From Prodigiosinella aquatilis (lineage in GTDB: Bacteria > Pseudomonadota > Gammaproteobacteria > Enterobacterales > Enterobacteriaceae), in contig CP128857.1 of assembly GCA_030388725.1 (NCBI GenBank), positions 2,542,001-2,606,000 on the forward strand: DNA of 64,000 nucleotides, in the 5' to 3' direction. Numbering within the stretch: position 1 is the first letter of the stretch; each line of letters opens with the position of its first letter. A program made the translations under genes and the position numbers. Positions 18,185 through 25,930 of the stretch are shown here, piece after piece. Below the pieces are notes generated by a model. The model ran no database searches and was not told where the DNA came from. It saw nothing but the letters and a program-made list of their open reading frames with translations.

Positions 18185-18630
18185 TTCATTCTATCCTGAT
18201 AATACTGAAGATAATTAATATACTCTGCATCCATATTATCAGGCAGGTGATTTATGTCGAAAAATTCAAGCGTCTGACCTTCCTCTGGATTATTTATTAT
18301 TTCGCCTGACCATTTCTTCGTATAATAAAGAGAGGTGATGACATTTATTTCATCATTATTACTCAGAATAAAGGTATATTCGGCCCCCGAAAAGACAGCA
18401 AGATGAGTTAACTCATGAATATCGATGTTAGTCTCTTCTTTCACCTCACGCAGAGCCGTCTGCTCCAGTGATTCTCCCGGCTCAAGAAGCCCTCCCGGGA
18501 GTCCCCAGCTTCCGTCGGTGCGGTGTTGCAGAAGAACACGTTCGCTGCCATCCAGGATAATTATGTTAGCACCCGCCAGAAGTAGCTGCTGATGGCCTAT
18601 CATGCTTCTCATGTGTTTTACGTATGACAT
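18181..18630 (-). CDS. NUDIX hydrolase
   Basis: A 149-residue NUDIX pyrophosphohydrolase. The NUDIX box begins GGLLEPGESLEQTALREVKE and continues ETNI, so the metal-binding REVKEE core is intact, but the glycine after it is replaced by Asn. Upstream, LQHRTDGSWGLPGG is standard. Such enzymes hydrolyse nucleoside diphosphates linked to another group. In this operon the substrate could be a nucleotide sugar or a toxic or dead-end intermediate; that is inference. The start lies 11 bases after the aminotransferase stop with a CAGGTAA ribosome binding site. Confidence 0.85.
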   Translation of the reverse strand: MSYVKHMRSMIGHQQLLLAGANIIILDGSERVLLQHRTDGSWGLPGGLLEPGESLEQTALREVKEETNIDIHELTHLAVFSGAEYTFILSNNDEINVITSLYYTKKWSGEIINNPEEGQTLEFFDINHLPDNMDAEYINYLQYYQDRMK

Positions 18631-18641
18631 GTTTTACCTGA

Positions 18642-19805
18642 TTATTTTGAATAATTTTCCTGAACAGCACGTATTGCCACTGCTACCTTTTCCGCATCTT
18701 CTTCTGACAGGTCCGGATACAGAGGAAGGCACAGGATACCTCTTGCAATATTTTCAGTGACGGGAAGGCAGGCGCGAAAATACTCTCGAAATGCTTTCAT
18801 TTCATGCAACGCAGGATAGAAATATTTTCTCGTGGGGATACCCGTCTTCTGCAACGCTTCCGCGAGTGTATCTCTATCACATCCAAACAGAGTTTCATCA
18901 ACTACAATCGAAAGATCTTTATAAGTGGTCTCAATATTCTCAGGCACCATCTGCAGCGCAATGCCAGGTACATCACTGAGAATTACCTTATAAACCCCCG
19001 CGAGTATATTACGACGATTTATACTTTTTTTTAGATGCTGAAGGGAAGCTATTCCGAGTGCACACTGCATCTCACTCAGCCGCCCGTTTAACCCGGCAAA
19101 CGCATTATCATAATCGCCGTTATTCCCATACTCCTTCATTATTCTTATACGTTCTGCCAAAGCTTCGTCATTCGTCGAGACCAGCCCGCCTTCTCCGGTT
19201 ACCAGAGTTTTTGTTGGCGTGGTACTGAACACTTCTGCATCCCCGAATCCGCCAATCTTTCTGCCATTAATCTCTGACCCCATAGCATGAGCAGAATCAA
19301 AAATCAGCCTGAGATTATGTTTCTCAGCGATCTTCTTCAGTTGCTCACAGTCTGCGGGAACCCCAAAAACGTGAACCGCCATGATGGCCTGAGTTTTAGA
19401 CGTAATCTTCCCTTCCAGATCCTCCAGACAGATCGTATACGTATAAGAGTCGCAATCCACGAATACCGGAGTAGCTCCGGCTCTTACGATTGCATTCGCC
19501 GTTGCACAGAACGTGAATGCCGGAACGAGGACTTCCCCAGTAATGTTCATCGCCAACAAGGTCAGAATCAGGCCTGTGGTTGCAGAAGAAACGGCAATGA
19601 CGTTTGACGTTCCTATATATTCGCTGACATTTTTCTCGTAAAGTGCGTTGAGCTTCCCTTTCGTCAGCATCCCTGAAGATATTACTGACCTCAGGTTATC
19701 CTCGATCTCACTGAAGCCTGGAAGATATGGTTTAAGAAAAGGAAGTCCGTCCGGGAAAATCCGGCTGTTGTTATCAGCTGTAACTGGTTGTGTTAAATTT
19801 TCCAT
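18642..19805 (-). CDS. DegT/DnrJ/EryC1/StrS-family PLP aminotransferase
   Basis: A 387-residue fold-type-I aminotransferase of the sugar-aminotransferase family. SSATTGLILTLLAMNI binds the PLP phosphate, EVLVPAFTFCATANAIVRAG is the conserved core, and LRLIFDSAHAMGSEINGRKI carries the pyridine-binding Asp. The PLP lysine is in VFSTTPTKTLVTGEGGLVST; ARGILCLPLYPDLSEED is the family C-terminal motif. Enzymes of this family aminate keto-sugars, usually nucleotide-linked, in O-antigen, antibiotic or cyclitol pathways. The gene starts immediately after the epimerase stop (TAAATG), so the two are translationally coupled. The substrate is not predictable by eye. Confidence 0.87.
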   Translation of the reverse strand: MENLTQPVTADNNSRIFPDGLPFLKPYLPGFSEIEDNLRSVISSGMLTKGKLNALYEKNVSEYIGTSNVIAVSSATTGLILTLLAMNITGEVLVPAFTFCATANAIVRAGATPVFVDCDSYTYTICLEDLEGKITSKTQAIMAVHVFGVPADCEQLKKIAEKHNLRLIFDSAHAMGSEINGRKIGGFGDAEVFSTTPTKTLVTGEGGLVSTNDEALAERIRIMKEYGNNGDYDNAFAGLNGRLSEMQCALGIASLQHLKKSINRRNILAGVYKVILSDVPGIALQMVPENIETTYKDLSIVVDETLFGCDRDTLAEALQKTGIPTRKYFYPALHEMKAFREYFRACLPVTENIARGILCLPLYPDLSEEDAEKVAVAIRAVQENYSK

Positions 19806-20798
19806 TTACGCCACCTGTTGTTCAGTAGTTTTCAGATTGCTGTAAATGCGCAGCGTGGGGCTGGGAATAATATGACTTTCTATAAGATGGATAATCTGAC
19901 TGATGCCTTTATCAATTGAAATGCTGGACGTAAAGCCGAGTGACTCCCTTATTTTTTTAAAAGAAACCTGGTAACTGCGGTTATCAGAAAGAGCACCATG
20001 AATTTCAACCCGCGCCGCTTTGACCAGTCGCCCGATTTCATCCCCTAATTTAGCAAGAGTCATATTCAGCTCATCTGAACCGATATTAAACGTCTGGTTT
20101 CTGACAAGGTTTTCAGATGCGCTGCTGATTTTACAAAGGGCAATGGCCACATCATGGCAATGAATAAATGGCCGCCATTGTCCGCCGCCGTGGACATGGC
20201 AGACCCCCTCATAAAACGCCGAAGCTGCCATCCCATTTACAGCAAGATCAAACCGCATCCTGCGTGACACGCCAAAAACAGTCGCAAAACGACAGGTAGA
20301 CATAATCATATCTGTCGTAAACTGCTTTATTGCTTCTTCTCCAGCAATTTTACTTTCTGCGTAATAGTCTACCGGATTCATGACGGACTCTTCCGTAAAC
20401 ACCTGAGTTCCATAACCATAGACACTACAGCTTGAAGCAAATATAAACCGCCTGACACCAGCTTCGGCTGATGCGGCAGCAAGGCGTTCCGTTGCAGTCA
20501 CGTTAACATCCTGACAGGTCAATTTGTCGTAACTGCATGCCGGATTGCCCACGATACCTCCAAGATGAATAACCACATCAATATTCCTGACTGATTTTCT
20601 TATATCAGAAATATTTCTCAGGTCACCCTCCACTAACTCGAAGTTGGGATTTTCGTAAAAAGGGTATAGAGACCCTAATCCAAACATTCCGTTATCTAAT
20701 ACACGAACTGATTTATTATTCATAAGTAAAATTTCTATGACGTGACTTCCGATGTATCCTGCGCCACCTGTTATCAGTATCTTCTCCATTTTGTCCAT
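19806..20798 (-). CDS. NAD-dependent epimerase/dehydratase (extended SDR)
   Basis: A 330-residue extended short-chain dehydrogenase of the nucleotide-sugar type. The Rossmann motif is ILITGGAGYIGSHVIEILLM. Other hallmarks are DVVIHLGGIVGNPACSYDKL, FIFASSCSVYGYGTQVF with the catalytic Ser, and DYYAESKIAGEEA with the Tyr-x-x-x-Lys pair. CRFATVFGVSRRMRFDL and HGGGQWRPFIHCHDVA resemble sugar-nucleotide epimerases or reductases of surface-glycan clusters. It is the first gene of the operon. There is no nucleotidyltransferase, glycosyltransferase, flippase or polymerase nearby, so it must draw on a housekeeping activated sugar or act on a free metabolite. Confidence 0.87.
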   Translation of the reverse strand: MDKMEKILITGGAGYIGSHVIEILLMNNKSVRVLDNGMFGLGSLYPFYENPNFELVEGDLRNISDIRKSVRNIDVVIHLGGIVGNPACSYDKLTCQDVNVTATERLAAASAEAGVRRFIFASSCSVYGYGTQVFTEESVMNPVDYYAESKIAGEEAIKQFTTDMIMSTCRFATVFGVSRRMRFDLAVNGMAASAFYEGVCHVHGGGQWRPFIHCHDVAIALCKISSASENLVRNQTFNIGSDELNMTLAKLGDEIGRLVKAARVEIHGALSDNRSYQVSFKKIRESLGFTSSISIDKGISQIIHLIESHIIPSPTLRIYSNLKTTEQQVA

Positions 20799-21148
20799 TT
20801 CAAAGCTTCGTCAGGTGGGGCATTTTTAATACTTTGAACTCTTAATAGTCAATAACTATTGATGATTTTTATCATTTAATAAAAAGTTCATACTATTGGA
20901 ATATAAATTAAATAACATCAATGAAAGATTGTACTAAAAACTTTTAACTCCAATTAATAATCCTTTGGGGCAACGGATTTCAAATATCTTCCTATTCGTT
21001 CTCTGTGCCCTAAAAACTGAATAGAATGCGCACTTTCAATTCTGAGTAATATCCAGTTTTAATTTACGTTAAAACTCATTTATTATGGCTATTAGTCAGC
21101 TTAGATATCAGGGACCAGTAAGCAAAATATTTAATCCTTAACTAATTG
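20799..21148. other. AT-rich leader region of the epimerase operon
   Basis: Strikingly AT-rich, non-coding in all frames by inspection, and lying between the epimerase start and the IS1 end. The promoter of the four-gene operon should be here on the minus strand. I found no ops/JUMPstart element of the kind that precedes long surface-polysaccharide operons. Confidence 0.4.
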
Positions 21149-21166
21149 GGTAATGACCCAATTAGT
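21141..21166. repeat. Perfect inverted repeat at the IS1 terminus
   Basis: ACTAATTGGGT at 21141-21151 and ACCCAATTAGT at 21156-21166 are exact inverted repeats around AATG. The right half overlaps the IS1-like terminal sequence GGTAATGACCCAATTA (21149-21164). The left half extends outside the element, so the insertion site itself mirrors the IS end. Confidence 0.7.
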
Positions 21167-21173
21167 AGAACAT

Positions 21174-21590
21174 TCACTTTTCGATGAAGGCCCCGATAAC
21201 CTTTTCATGCAACTCAATCGATCGTGAGAAGCCGATTGTTTTACGGGCCAGGCGCTTTATGCGGGTTCGTAACGTCAGGTTATTGCGTTCAATACGTTGA
21301 GTAAATATTTTGCCCGTCAGATGCTTCTCCTTCGGCACCTCTCTGGCATAACTGCCCCAGTCATCGCTGGTTATCATGCCGATGTTAAACGGGGCGAGCA
21401 ACGCCAGCAGTTCTCAGACCAAAGGTGTATGCCAGTACGCCACCCGTTTTTGTATTGTATGCGTACCAGAGCCAGTGCTGGAGGGCTTTACTGCCGACAA
21501 AACTCCATTGCTCATCGAGTTCGCAGATGAGCGCTACGTCAGCATGAACGACTGGCGAGAACGTTATTCGCTCGCTTCGTCACAAGCTTT
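21174..21590 (-). pseudogene. insB: IS1 transposase InsB, frameshifted
   Basis: The C-terminal 75 residues (LAPFNIGMITSDDWGSYARE, then TQRIERNNLTLRTRIKRLAR and the end VIGAFIEK) are one frame. The middle part (HADVALICELDEQWSFVGSK, LQHWLWYAYNTKTGGVLAYT) is in another. The frames are broken near 21405-21420, where about six residues between FGLRT and LLALLAP are missing, and again near 21545. The element therefore cannot make intact transposase. Confidence 0.85.
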
Positions 21591-21846
21591 TTAAAGTGCG
21601 GATGACAGTGTTGATACCGACTTTTAGCGTTCTTGCCGTATCCCGAACACCTGCGCCGTTGAAAGCCATATCAACGATTTGCTCTTTAACGCAGGGCTTT
21701 CTTGCCTGATAAGTGTAGCTCAGTTGGAATACAGAGCAGCACTCACGACAGCGGGAGCGCTCCTGACCTTTAGGGTGATGACCATGGCGATAAACCAAAG
21801 CTGAATGACAACGGGGACAATGCACATTAACGCAGGCCATAGGCAA
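21580..21846 (-). CDS. insA: IS1 InsA repressor/frameshift partner
   Basis: An 88-residue InsA with the zinc-finger cysteines of the family (CPRCHSALVYRHGHHPKGQE, then RCRECCSVFQLSYTY) and the HTH VRDTARTLKVGINTVIRTLK. The TTTAAAAAG near its 3' end is the expected slippery run for the programmed -1 shift into insB; in the -1 frame HFKKLVTKRANNVLASR is readable before the lesion. InsA alone would act as a DNA-binding repressor of IS1. Confidence 0.85.
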   Translation of the reverse strand: MPMACVNVHCPRCHSALVYRHGHHPKGQERSRCRECCSVFQLSYTYQARKPCVKEQIVDMAFNGAGVRDTARTLKVGINTVIRTLKSL

Positions 21847-22070
21847 ACCTCAAAGGGTCACATTATATATTAAATTCAAACAATTAGAGCCTTTGCTGAA
21901 TTTCCCAATAATAGGCTACATTTCACGCCCTCAACAGAGGTAACGCCTTTCTCTTGATATACCTCTGGATCTCCATCAGACAAAGAGCGTATCGTAGCGC
22001 TTCAATCTACGTCGGGTCACTGACTGGCGACTCGTCATTCCCTTTTCTTTTTGTTGGTTTTTTGCCTTAG

Positions 22071-23786
22071 ATGAACTCACACCGAATTAACGGCACGACA
22101 CCGTTCAGCGCGCTGATAGAGGCATGCTGGCGTGAAAAATATACGTTACAGCGCTTCACTCATGATGTTATTGCCGGTATCACTGTAGGTATCATTGCCA
22201 TACCACTGGCGATGGCATTGGCTATCGCCAGTGGCGTTCCACCGCAATACGGGCTTTATACTTCCGCCGTCGCCGGGCTGGTGATTGCACTCAGTGGCGG
22301 CTCCCGCTACAGCGTATCCGGTCCAACTGCCGCATTTGTGGTCATTCTCTATCCGGTATCCCAGCAATTTGGGCTCTCCGGGTTATTAGTGGCCACATTA
22401 CTTTCTGGCGTATTTTTGTTGCTGATGGGGGTGTGCCGCCTTGGTCGCCTGATCGAATATATTCCCTTGTCTGTCACTCTCGGTTTTACCTCCGGGATCG
22501 GTATTACCATTGCAACCATGCAAATCAAGGATTTCTTTGGCCTGACGATGCCAGTAATGCCAGAACACTACGTCGGGAAAGTAATAGCGATCGTTCATGC
22601 GCTTCCTTCACTACAGATCGGTGATTTGCTTATTGGCGGTACCACCTTGTTTGTCTTACTTATCTGGCCAAAATTGCATATTCGCGTGCCCGGACATTTG
22701 CCCGCATTGCTGGCAGGTACGGCTGTCATGGGAATACTGTCATTGATGCATATAGAAGTTGCGACCATTGGCTCCCGCTTTAGCTATCTGCTGGCGGATG
22801 GCTCTCAGGGTCAGGGTATCCCGGCAATTCTTCCCCAACTTGTACTTCCCTGGAATGTTCCCTCAGCCAGTGGACAAACCATGACGCTCAGTTTGCAGAG
22901 TATTTCTGCCTTACTCCCGGCGGCGTTTTCCATGGCGATGCTTGGCGCTATTGAATCACTGCTGTGCGCTGTGGTGCTGGATGGTATGACTGGCCGGAAA
23001 CATCGCTCAAATGCTGAGCTGGTGGGACAAGGTTTCGGCAACATCATTGCCCCTTTTTTCGGCGGCATTACCGCCACCGCCGCCATTGCCCGTTCAGCTG
23101 CCAACGTGCGAGCCGGTGCCACATCACCTGTTTCTGCTGTGATTCATGCTTTGCTGGTACTGCTGGCCTTGCTGGTGCTGGCACCGTCACTCTCTTACCT
23201 GCCAATGGCAGCGATGGCTGCTCTTTTGCTTATTGTTTCCTGGAACATGAGTGAAGCCCACAAAGTAATTGATCTGTTACGTCGGGCCCCCAGAGACGAC
23301 ATCATCGTAATGGTGTTGTGTATGTCATTGACTGTGCTGTTTGACATGGTTATTGCCATTACCGTGGGCATTGTGCTGGCATCACTGCTATTTATGCGCA
23401 GAATCGCCAAAATGACCCGATTGAGCGAGTTGGCGGGCAAGCTGCCGAACGAGAGACTGGTTTTACGCGTGAATGGCCCACTGTTTTTCGCTGCCGCGGA
23501 ACGCATTTTTAACGACCTGCTGGAGCGCAGTGAAGGATATCACACCATTATTTTGCAGTGGGATGCCGTACCGGTATTGGATGCGGGTGGTTTGAGTGCG
23601 TTCATGCGTTTCAGTGAACTGCTGCCTGCCGACAAACATCTGATCATTACGGATATTCCGTTCCAGCCACTAAAAACCCTGGCTCGGGCCAATGTAACGC
23701 CCATCGCCAACCGTTTAAGCTTTTACGCTACGCTGGAACAAGCACTGGCGGCGACAGCACCGCAGCAAGACACACCACCAGAATAA
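22071..23786 (+). CDS. dauA: C4-dicarboxylate transporter DauA (SulP family)
   Basis: A 571-residue SLC26/SulP transporter with a C-terminal STAS domain; the E. coli orthologue DauA (YchM) takes up succinate aerobically at acidic pH. Family segments are ITVGIIAIPLAMALAIASG, SGGSRYSVSGPTAAFVVIL, and the very conserved AFFGGI-type stretch IIAPFFGGITATAAIARSAA. The STAS domain is at about 440-555 (VLRVNGPLFFAAAERIF, WDAVPVLDAGGLSAFMRF). The ribosome binding site is weak, but the start aligns with the known protein. In E. coli dauA lies near prs; here it follows the IS1 remnant. Confidence 0.93.
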   Translation: MNSHRINGTTPFSALIEACWREKYTLQRFTHDVIAGITVGIIAIPLAMALAIASGVPPQYGLYTSAVAGLVIALSGGSRYSVSGPTAAFVVILYPVSQQFGLSGLLVATLLSGVFLLLMGVCRLGRLIEYIPLSVTLGFTSGIGITIATMQIKDFFGLTMPVMPEHYVGKVIAIVHALPSLQIGDLLIGGTTLFVLLIWPKLHIRVPGHLPALLAGTAVMGILSLMHIEVATIGSRFSYLLADGSQGQGIPAILPQLVLPWNVPSASGQTMTLSLQSISALLPAAFSMAMLGAIESLLCAVVLDGMTGRKHRSNAELVGQGFGNIIAPFFGGITATAAIARSAANVRAGATSPVSAVIHALLVLLALLVLAPSLSYLPMAAMAALLLIVSWNMSEAHKVIDLLRRAPRDDIIVMVLCMSLTVLFDMVIAITVGIVLASLLFMRRIAKMTRLSELAGKLPNERLVLRVNGPLFFAAAERIFNDLLERSEGYHTIILQWDAVPVLDAGGLSAFMRFSELLPADKHLIITDIPFQPLKTLARANVTPIANRLSFYATLEQALAATAPQQDTPPE

Positions 23787-23825
23787 GGTGTAAAGGATCA
23801 ACTGCATGTATCAATCAGGCAGGAT

Positions 23826-24254
23826 TCACGGAGCATTTCCCGGCATAGGCTCGGTAATGTGGATAGACAGATATTCCTCATACTGCGTCAATGCCGGCAA
23901 ACAGTCATGGCATTCCTGGCCAATAGCTTGTAGTTGCTCCATTGAAAGGGCATAGGGCAGACGGATATCAATATCCGTCAATCCCTGCTGCTGCGCCAGG
24001 GTAATTAAACGAGCGATATTGGTTTCATCGCTGACCTGTGTCGACAGCACTTGCAACGCCAGCGCCTCAAGTTTCTCATTCTCAGTAGCGGGTTCCCTCC
24101 CCGGCATTTTCGTGACAATACCGAAAATCGGCATCACGCCATAGATGGCATCAATAAAGCGCCAGCGCTTATTGCACAACGCACCAAGATAAGCGGTGTA
24201 ATCAATGCAGATCCTTTCACTGGAGTTTGTAGGTACAAGATGAACCTTTTTCAC
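23826..24254 (-). CDS. Hypothetical protein, 142 residues
   Basis: I do not recognise the family. I chose the GTG complementary to 24252-24254 because GGAGAGGAG lies six bases upstream; an ATG 18 codons further upstream (24308) lacks such a site. The product starts MKKVHLVPTNSSERICIDYT and is soluble by appearance, with a helical middle (ENEKLEALALQVLSTQVSDE, NIARLITLAQQQGLTDIDIR). A Cys pair (CHDC) lies near the C-terminus, separated from CIDY and CNKRW earlier on. It is convergent with dauA and divergent from folM. Confidence 0.65.
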   Translation of the reverse strand: MKKVHLVPTNSSERICIDYTAYLGALCNKRWRFIDAIYGVMPIFGIVTKMPGREPATENEKLEALALQVLSTQVSDETNIARLITLAQQQGLTDIDIRLPYALSMEQLQAIGQECHDCLPALTQYEEYLSIHITEPMPGNAP

Positions 24255-24387
24255 CGGTTTCTCCTCTCCGTTACCAGTGGGTAAATTCCGCCATTCACCA
24301 TTGAGCATTACAACGCAAAAAAGACGTAATAAGGTATAGTGTCTTGAATAATTGTAGTGTTACTCCGCAAAAGCAGGAGCTTTTATT

Positions 24388-25110
24388 GTGACAACTTCTT
24401 CTAGCGCCCCCGTGCTGATTACCGGTGGAGCAAAACGCATTGGTCTGGCGTTGGCACACTCCTTTTTGGCACAGAATGTGCCCATAATTGTCAGTTGGCG
24501 TACATACTACCCGTCGCTGGATATATTGTCACAGCAAGGTGCAACCTGCCTGCAAGCTGATTTTTCAACTACCGAAAACGTTTATGATTTTGCCAAACGC
24601 GTCAAGGCGCTGACACCGAAGTTGCGGGCCGTTATCCACAACGCCAGCACCTGGCGGGCTGAACACCATGATGAACCGCTGGAACAAACACTGGCAGAAA
24701 TGTTGCAAATCCATGTTTATACCCCTTACCTGCTTAATCAACTGCTGGAATCTTGTCTGTGTGGTCAGGGTGTCGGAGGAAGCGATATCATTCATCTAAC
24801 CGATTATGTCGTGGAAAAAGGCAGTGAAAAACACATCGCCTATGCCGCCAGTAAAGCGGCGCTAGACAATATGACCCGCTCTTTTGCCAAGAAGCTGGCA
24901 CCCGATGTCAAAGTCAATGCCATTGCGCCAGCACTGATCATGTTTCACCCAGACGATACTGCCAAGTATCGTCAGAAAGCTCTGAAAAAATCCTTGATAG
25001 AAACCGTACCTGGCGAAGAAGAAGTTGTCCGGCTGGTTCATTATCTGCTGAGTAGTCACTACATGACCGGTAAGACGCTGGGACTGGACGGTGGTCGTCC
25101 GCTACGCTAA
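24388..25110 (+). CDS. folM: Dihydromonapterin reductase FolM
   Basis: A short-chain dehydrogenase of 240 residues that reduces dihydromonapterin and dihydrofolate with NADPH in tetrahydromonapterin and folate metabolism. The cofactor motif is VLITGGAKRIGLALAHSFLA, with RxxxR-type specificity (SWRTYYPSLD) for NADPH; the catalytic Tyr-x-x-x-Lys is IAYAASKAALDNMTRSFAKK, and the end VNAIAPALIMFHPDD fits the family. Translation begins at a GTG with CAGGAGC upstream. It precedes rstA as in E. coli, where folM neighbours rstAB. Confidence 0.93.
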   Translation: MTTSSSAPVLITGGAKRIGLALAHSFLAQNVPIIVSWRTYYPSLDILSQQGATCLQADFSTTENVYDFAKRVKALTPKLRAVIHNASTWRAEHHDEPLEQTLAEMLQIHVYTPYLLNQLLESCLCGQGVGGSDIIHLTDYVVEKGSEKHIAYAASKAALDNMTRSFAKKLAPDVKVNAIAPALIMFHPDDTAKYRQKALKKSLIETVPGEEEVVRLVHYLLSSHYMTGKTLGLDGGRPLR

Positions 25111-25198
25111 CCCGACACGCTTGTTTACGCCTCAATAATAGCGCGGCGAGTGACGTAACCCTATGCTTTGGAATGCTTTAAGTTGTGAGTTTACAAAC

Positions 25199-25930
25199 AT
25201 GTATAAAATTGTTTTTGTTGAAGATGATGCCGAAATAGGCAAATTGATCGCAGCGTATTTAGGCAAACATGATATTGATGTGCAGATAGAGCCCCGTGGG
25301 GACACGGCGTTGGCATTTATTGAAAAACAAAAGCCTGACCTGATACTGCTGGATATTATGTTGCCCGGCAAAGACGGTATGACGCTTTGCCGTGAACTGC
25401 GACCGGTATTCTCCGGTCCTATCGTTCTACTAACCTCTCTTGATAGCGACATGAACCATATTCTGGCGTTGGAGATGGGTGCTGATGACTACATTCTGAA
25501 AACCACACCGCCAGCGGTATTGTTAGCGCGGCTACGGCTACATTTCCGTCAATACGCGGCGACACCTTCGTCTCCGCTGGATAAATCACAATCGGTGCAA
25601 CTGCATAAACCCTTGAACTTTGGTCTATTGTGCATCGACCCTATCAATTGGGAAGTCACACTGGATAATGAAAACATCGTACTATCCACCGCCGATTTTG
25701 ATCTTCTGTGGCAACTGGCTACTCATGCCGGGCAAGTCATGGACCGGGAAGCATTGCTCAAAAACCTGCGAGGTGTTAGCTATGACGGCATGGATCGCAG
25801 TATAGATGTCGCCATTTCCCGTCTGCGCAAAAAATTGTACGACAATGCGCTGGAACCCGTTCGTATCAAAACTATCCGTAACAAAGGCTATCTGTTCGCA
25901 CCCAACGCCTGGGAGACACGCTTATCATGA
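25199..25930 (+). CDS. rstA: Response regulator RstA
   Basis: An OmpR-type regulator of 243 residues. The receiver has the acidic pair in YKIVFVEDDAE, phospho-acceptor Asp52 in LILLDIMLPGKDG and the Lys of ADDYILKTTPPAVLLARLRL. The winged helix ends LRKKLYDNALEPVRIKTIRN and KGYLFAPN. I start at the ATG at 25199, which opens the receiver directly; the ATG at 25163 would add a 12-residue non-family leader. The stop overlaps the rstB ATG (ATGA), so kinase and regulator are coupled. In E. coli RstA activates asr, which lies just downstream here. Confidence 0.94.
   Translation: MYKIVFVEDDAEIGKLIAAYLGKHDIDVQIEPRGDTALAFIEKQKPDLILLDIMLPGKDGMTLCRELRPVFSGPIVLLTSLDSDMNHILALEMGADDYILKTTPPAVLLARLRLHFRQYAATPSSPLDKSQSVQLHKPLNFGLLCIDPINWEVTLDNENIVLSTADFDLLWQLATHAGQVMDREALLKNLRGVSYDGMDRSIDVAISRLRKKLYDNALEPVRIKTIRNKGYLFAPNAWETRLS

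Larger units (their letters stand above)
21149..21900 (-). mobile_element. Degenerate IS1-family insertion sequence
   Basis: It contains an insA-like frame and a broken insB. One end is supported by GGTAATGACCCAATTA at 21149-21164, close to the known IS1 terminus. The other end, upstream of insA near 21890-21900, is not clear and the terminal repeat there is weak, so the right coordinate is approximate. No target duplication was recognised. It forms the right border of the epimerase cluster. Confidence 0.7.

Noticed and set aside
20799..21140. ops/JUMPstart antitermination element before the epimerase operon
   Set aside because: No GGCGGTAG core was seen on the minus strand.
25110..25125. 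TGTTTA before rstA as a PhoP box
   Set aside because: Only one half-site is present; the second direct repeat at the required distance is missing.
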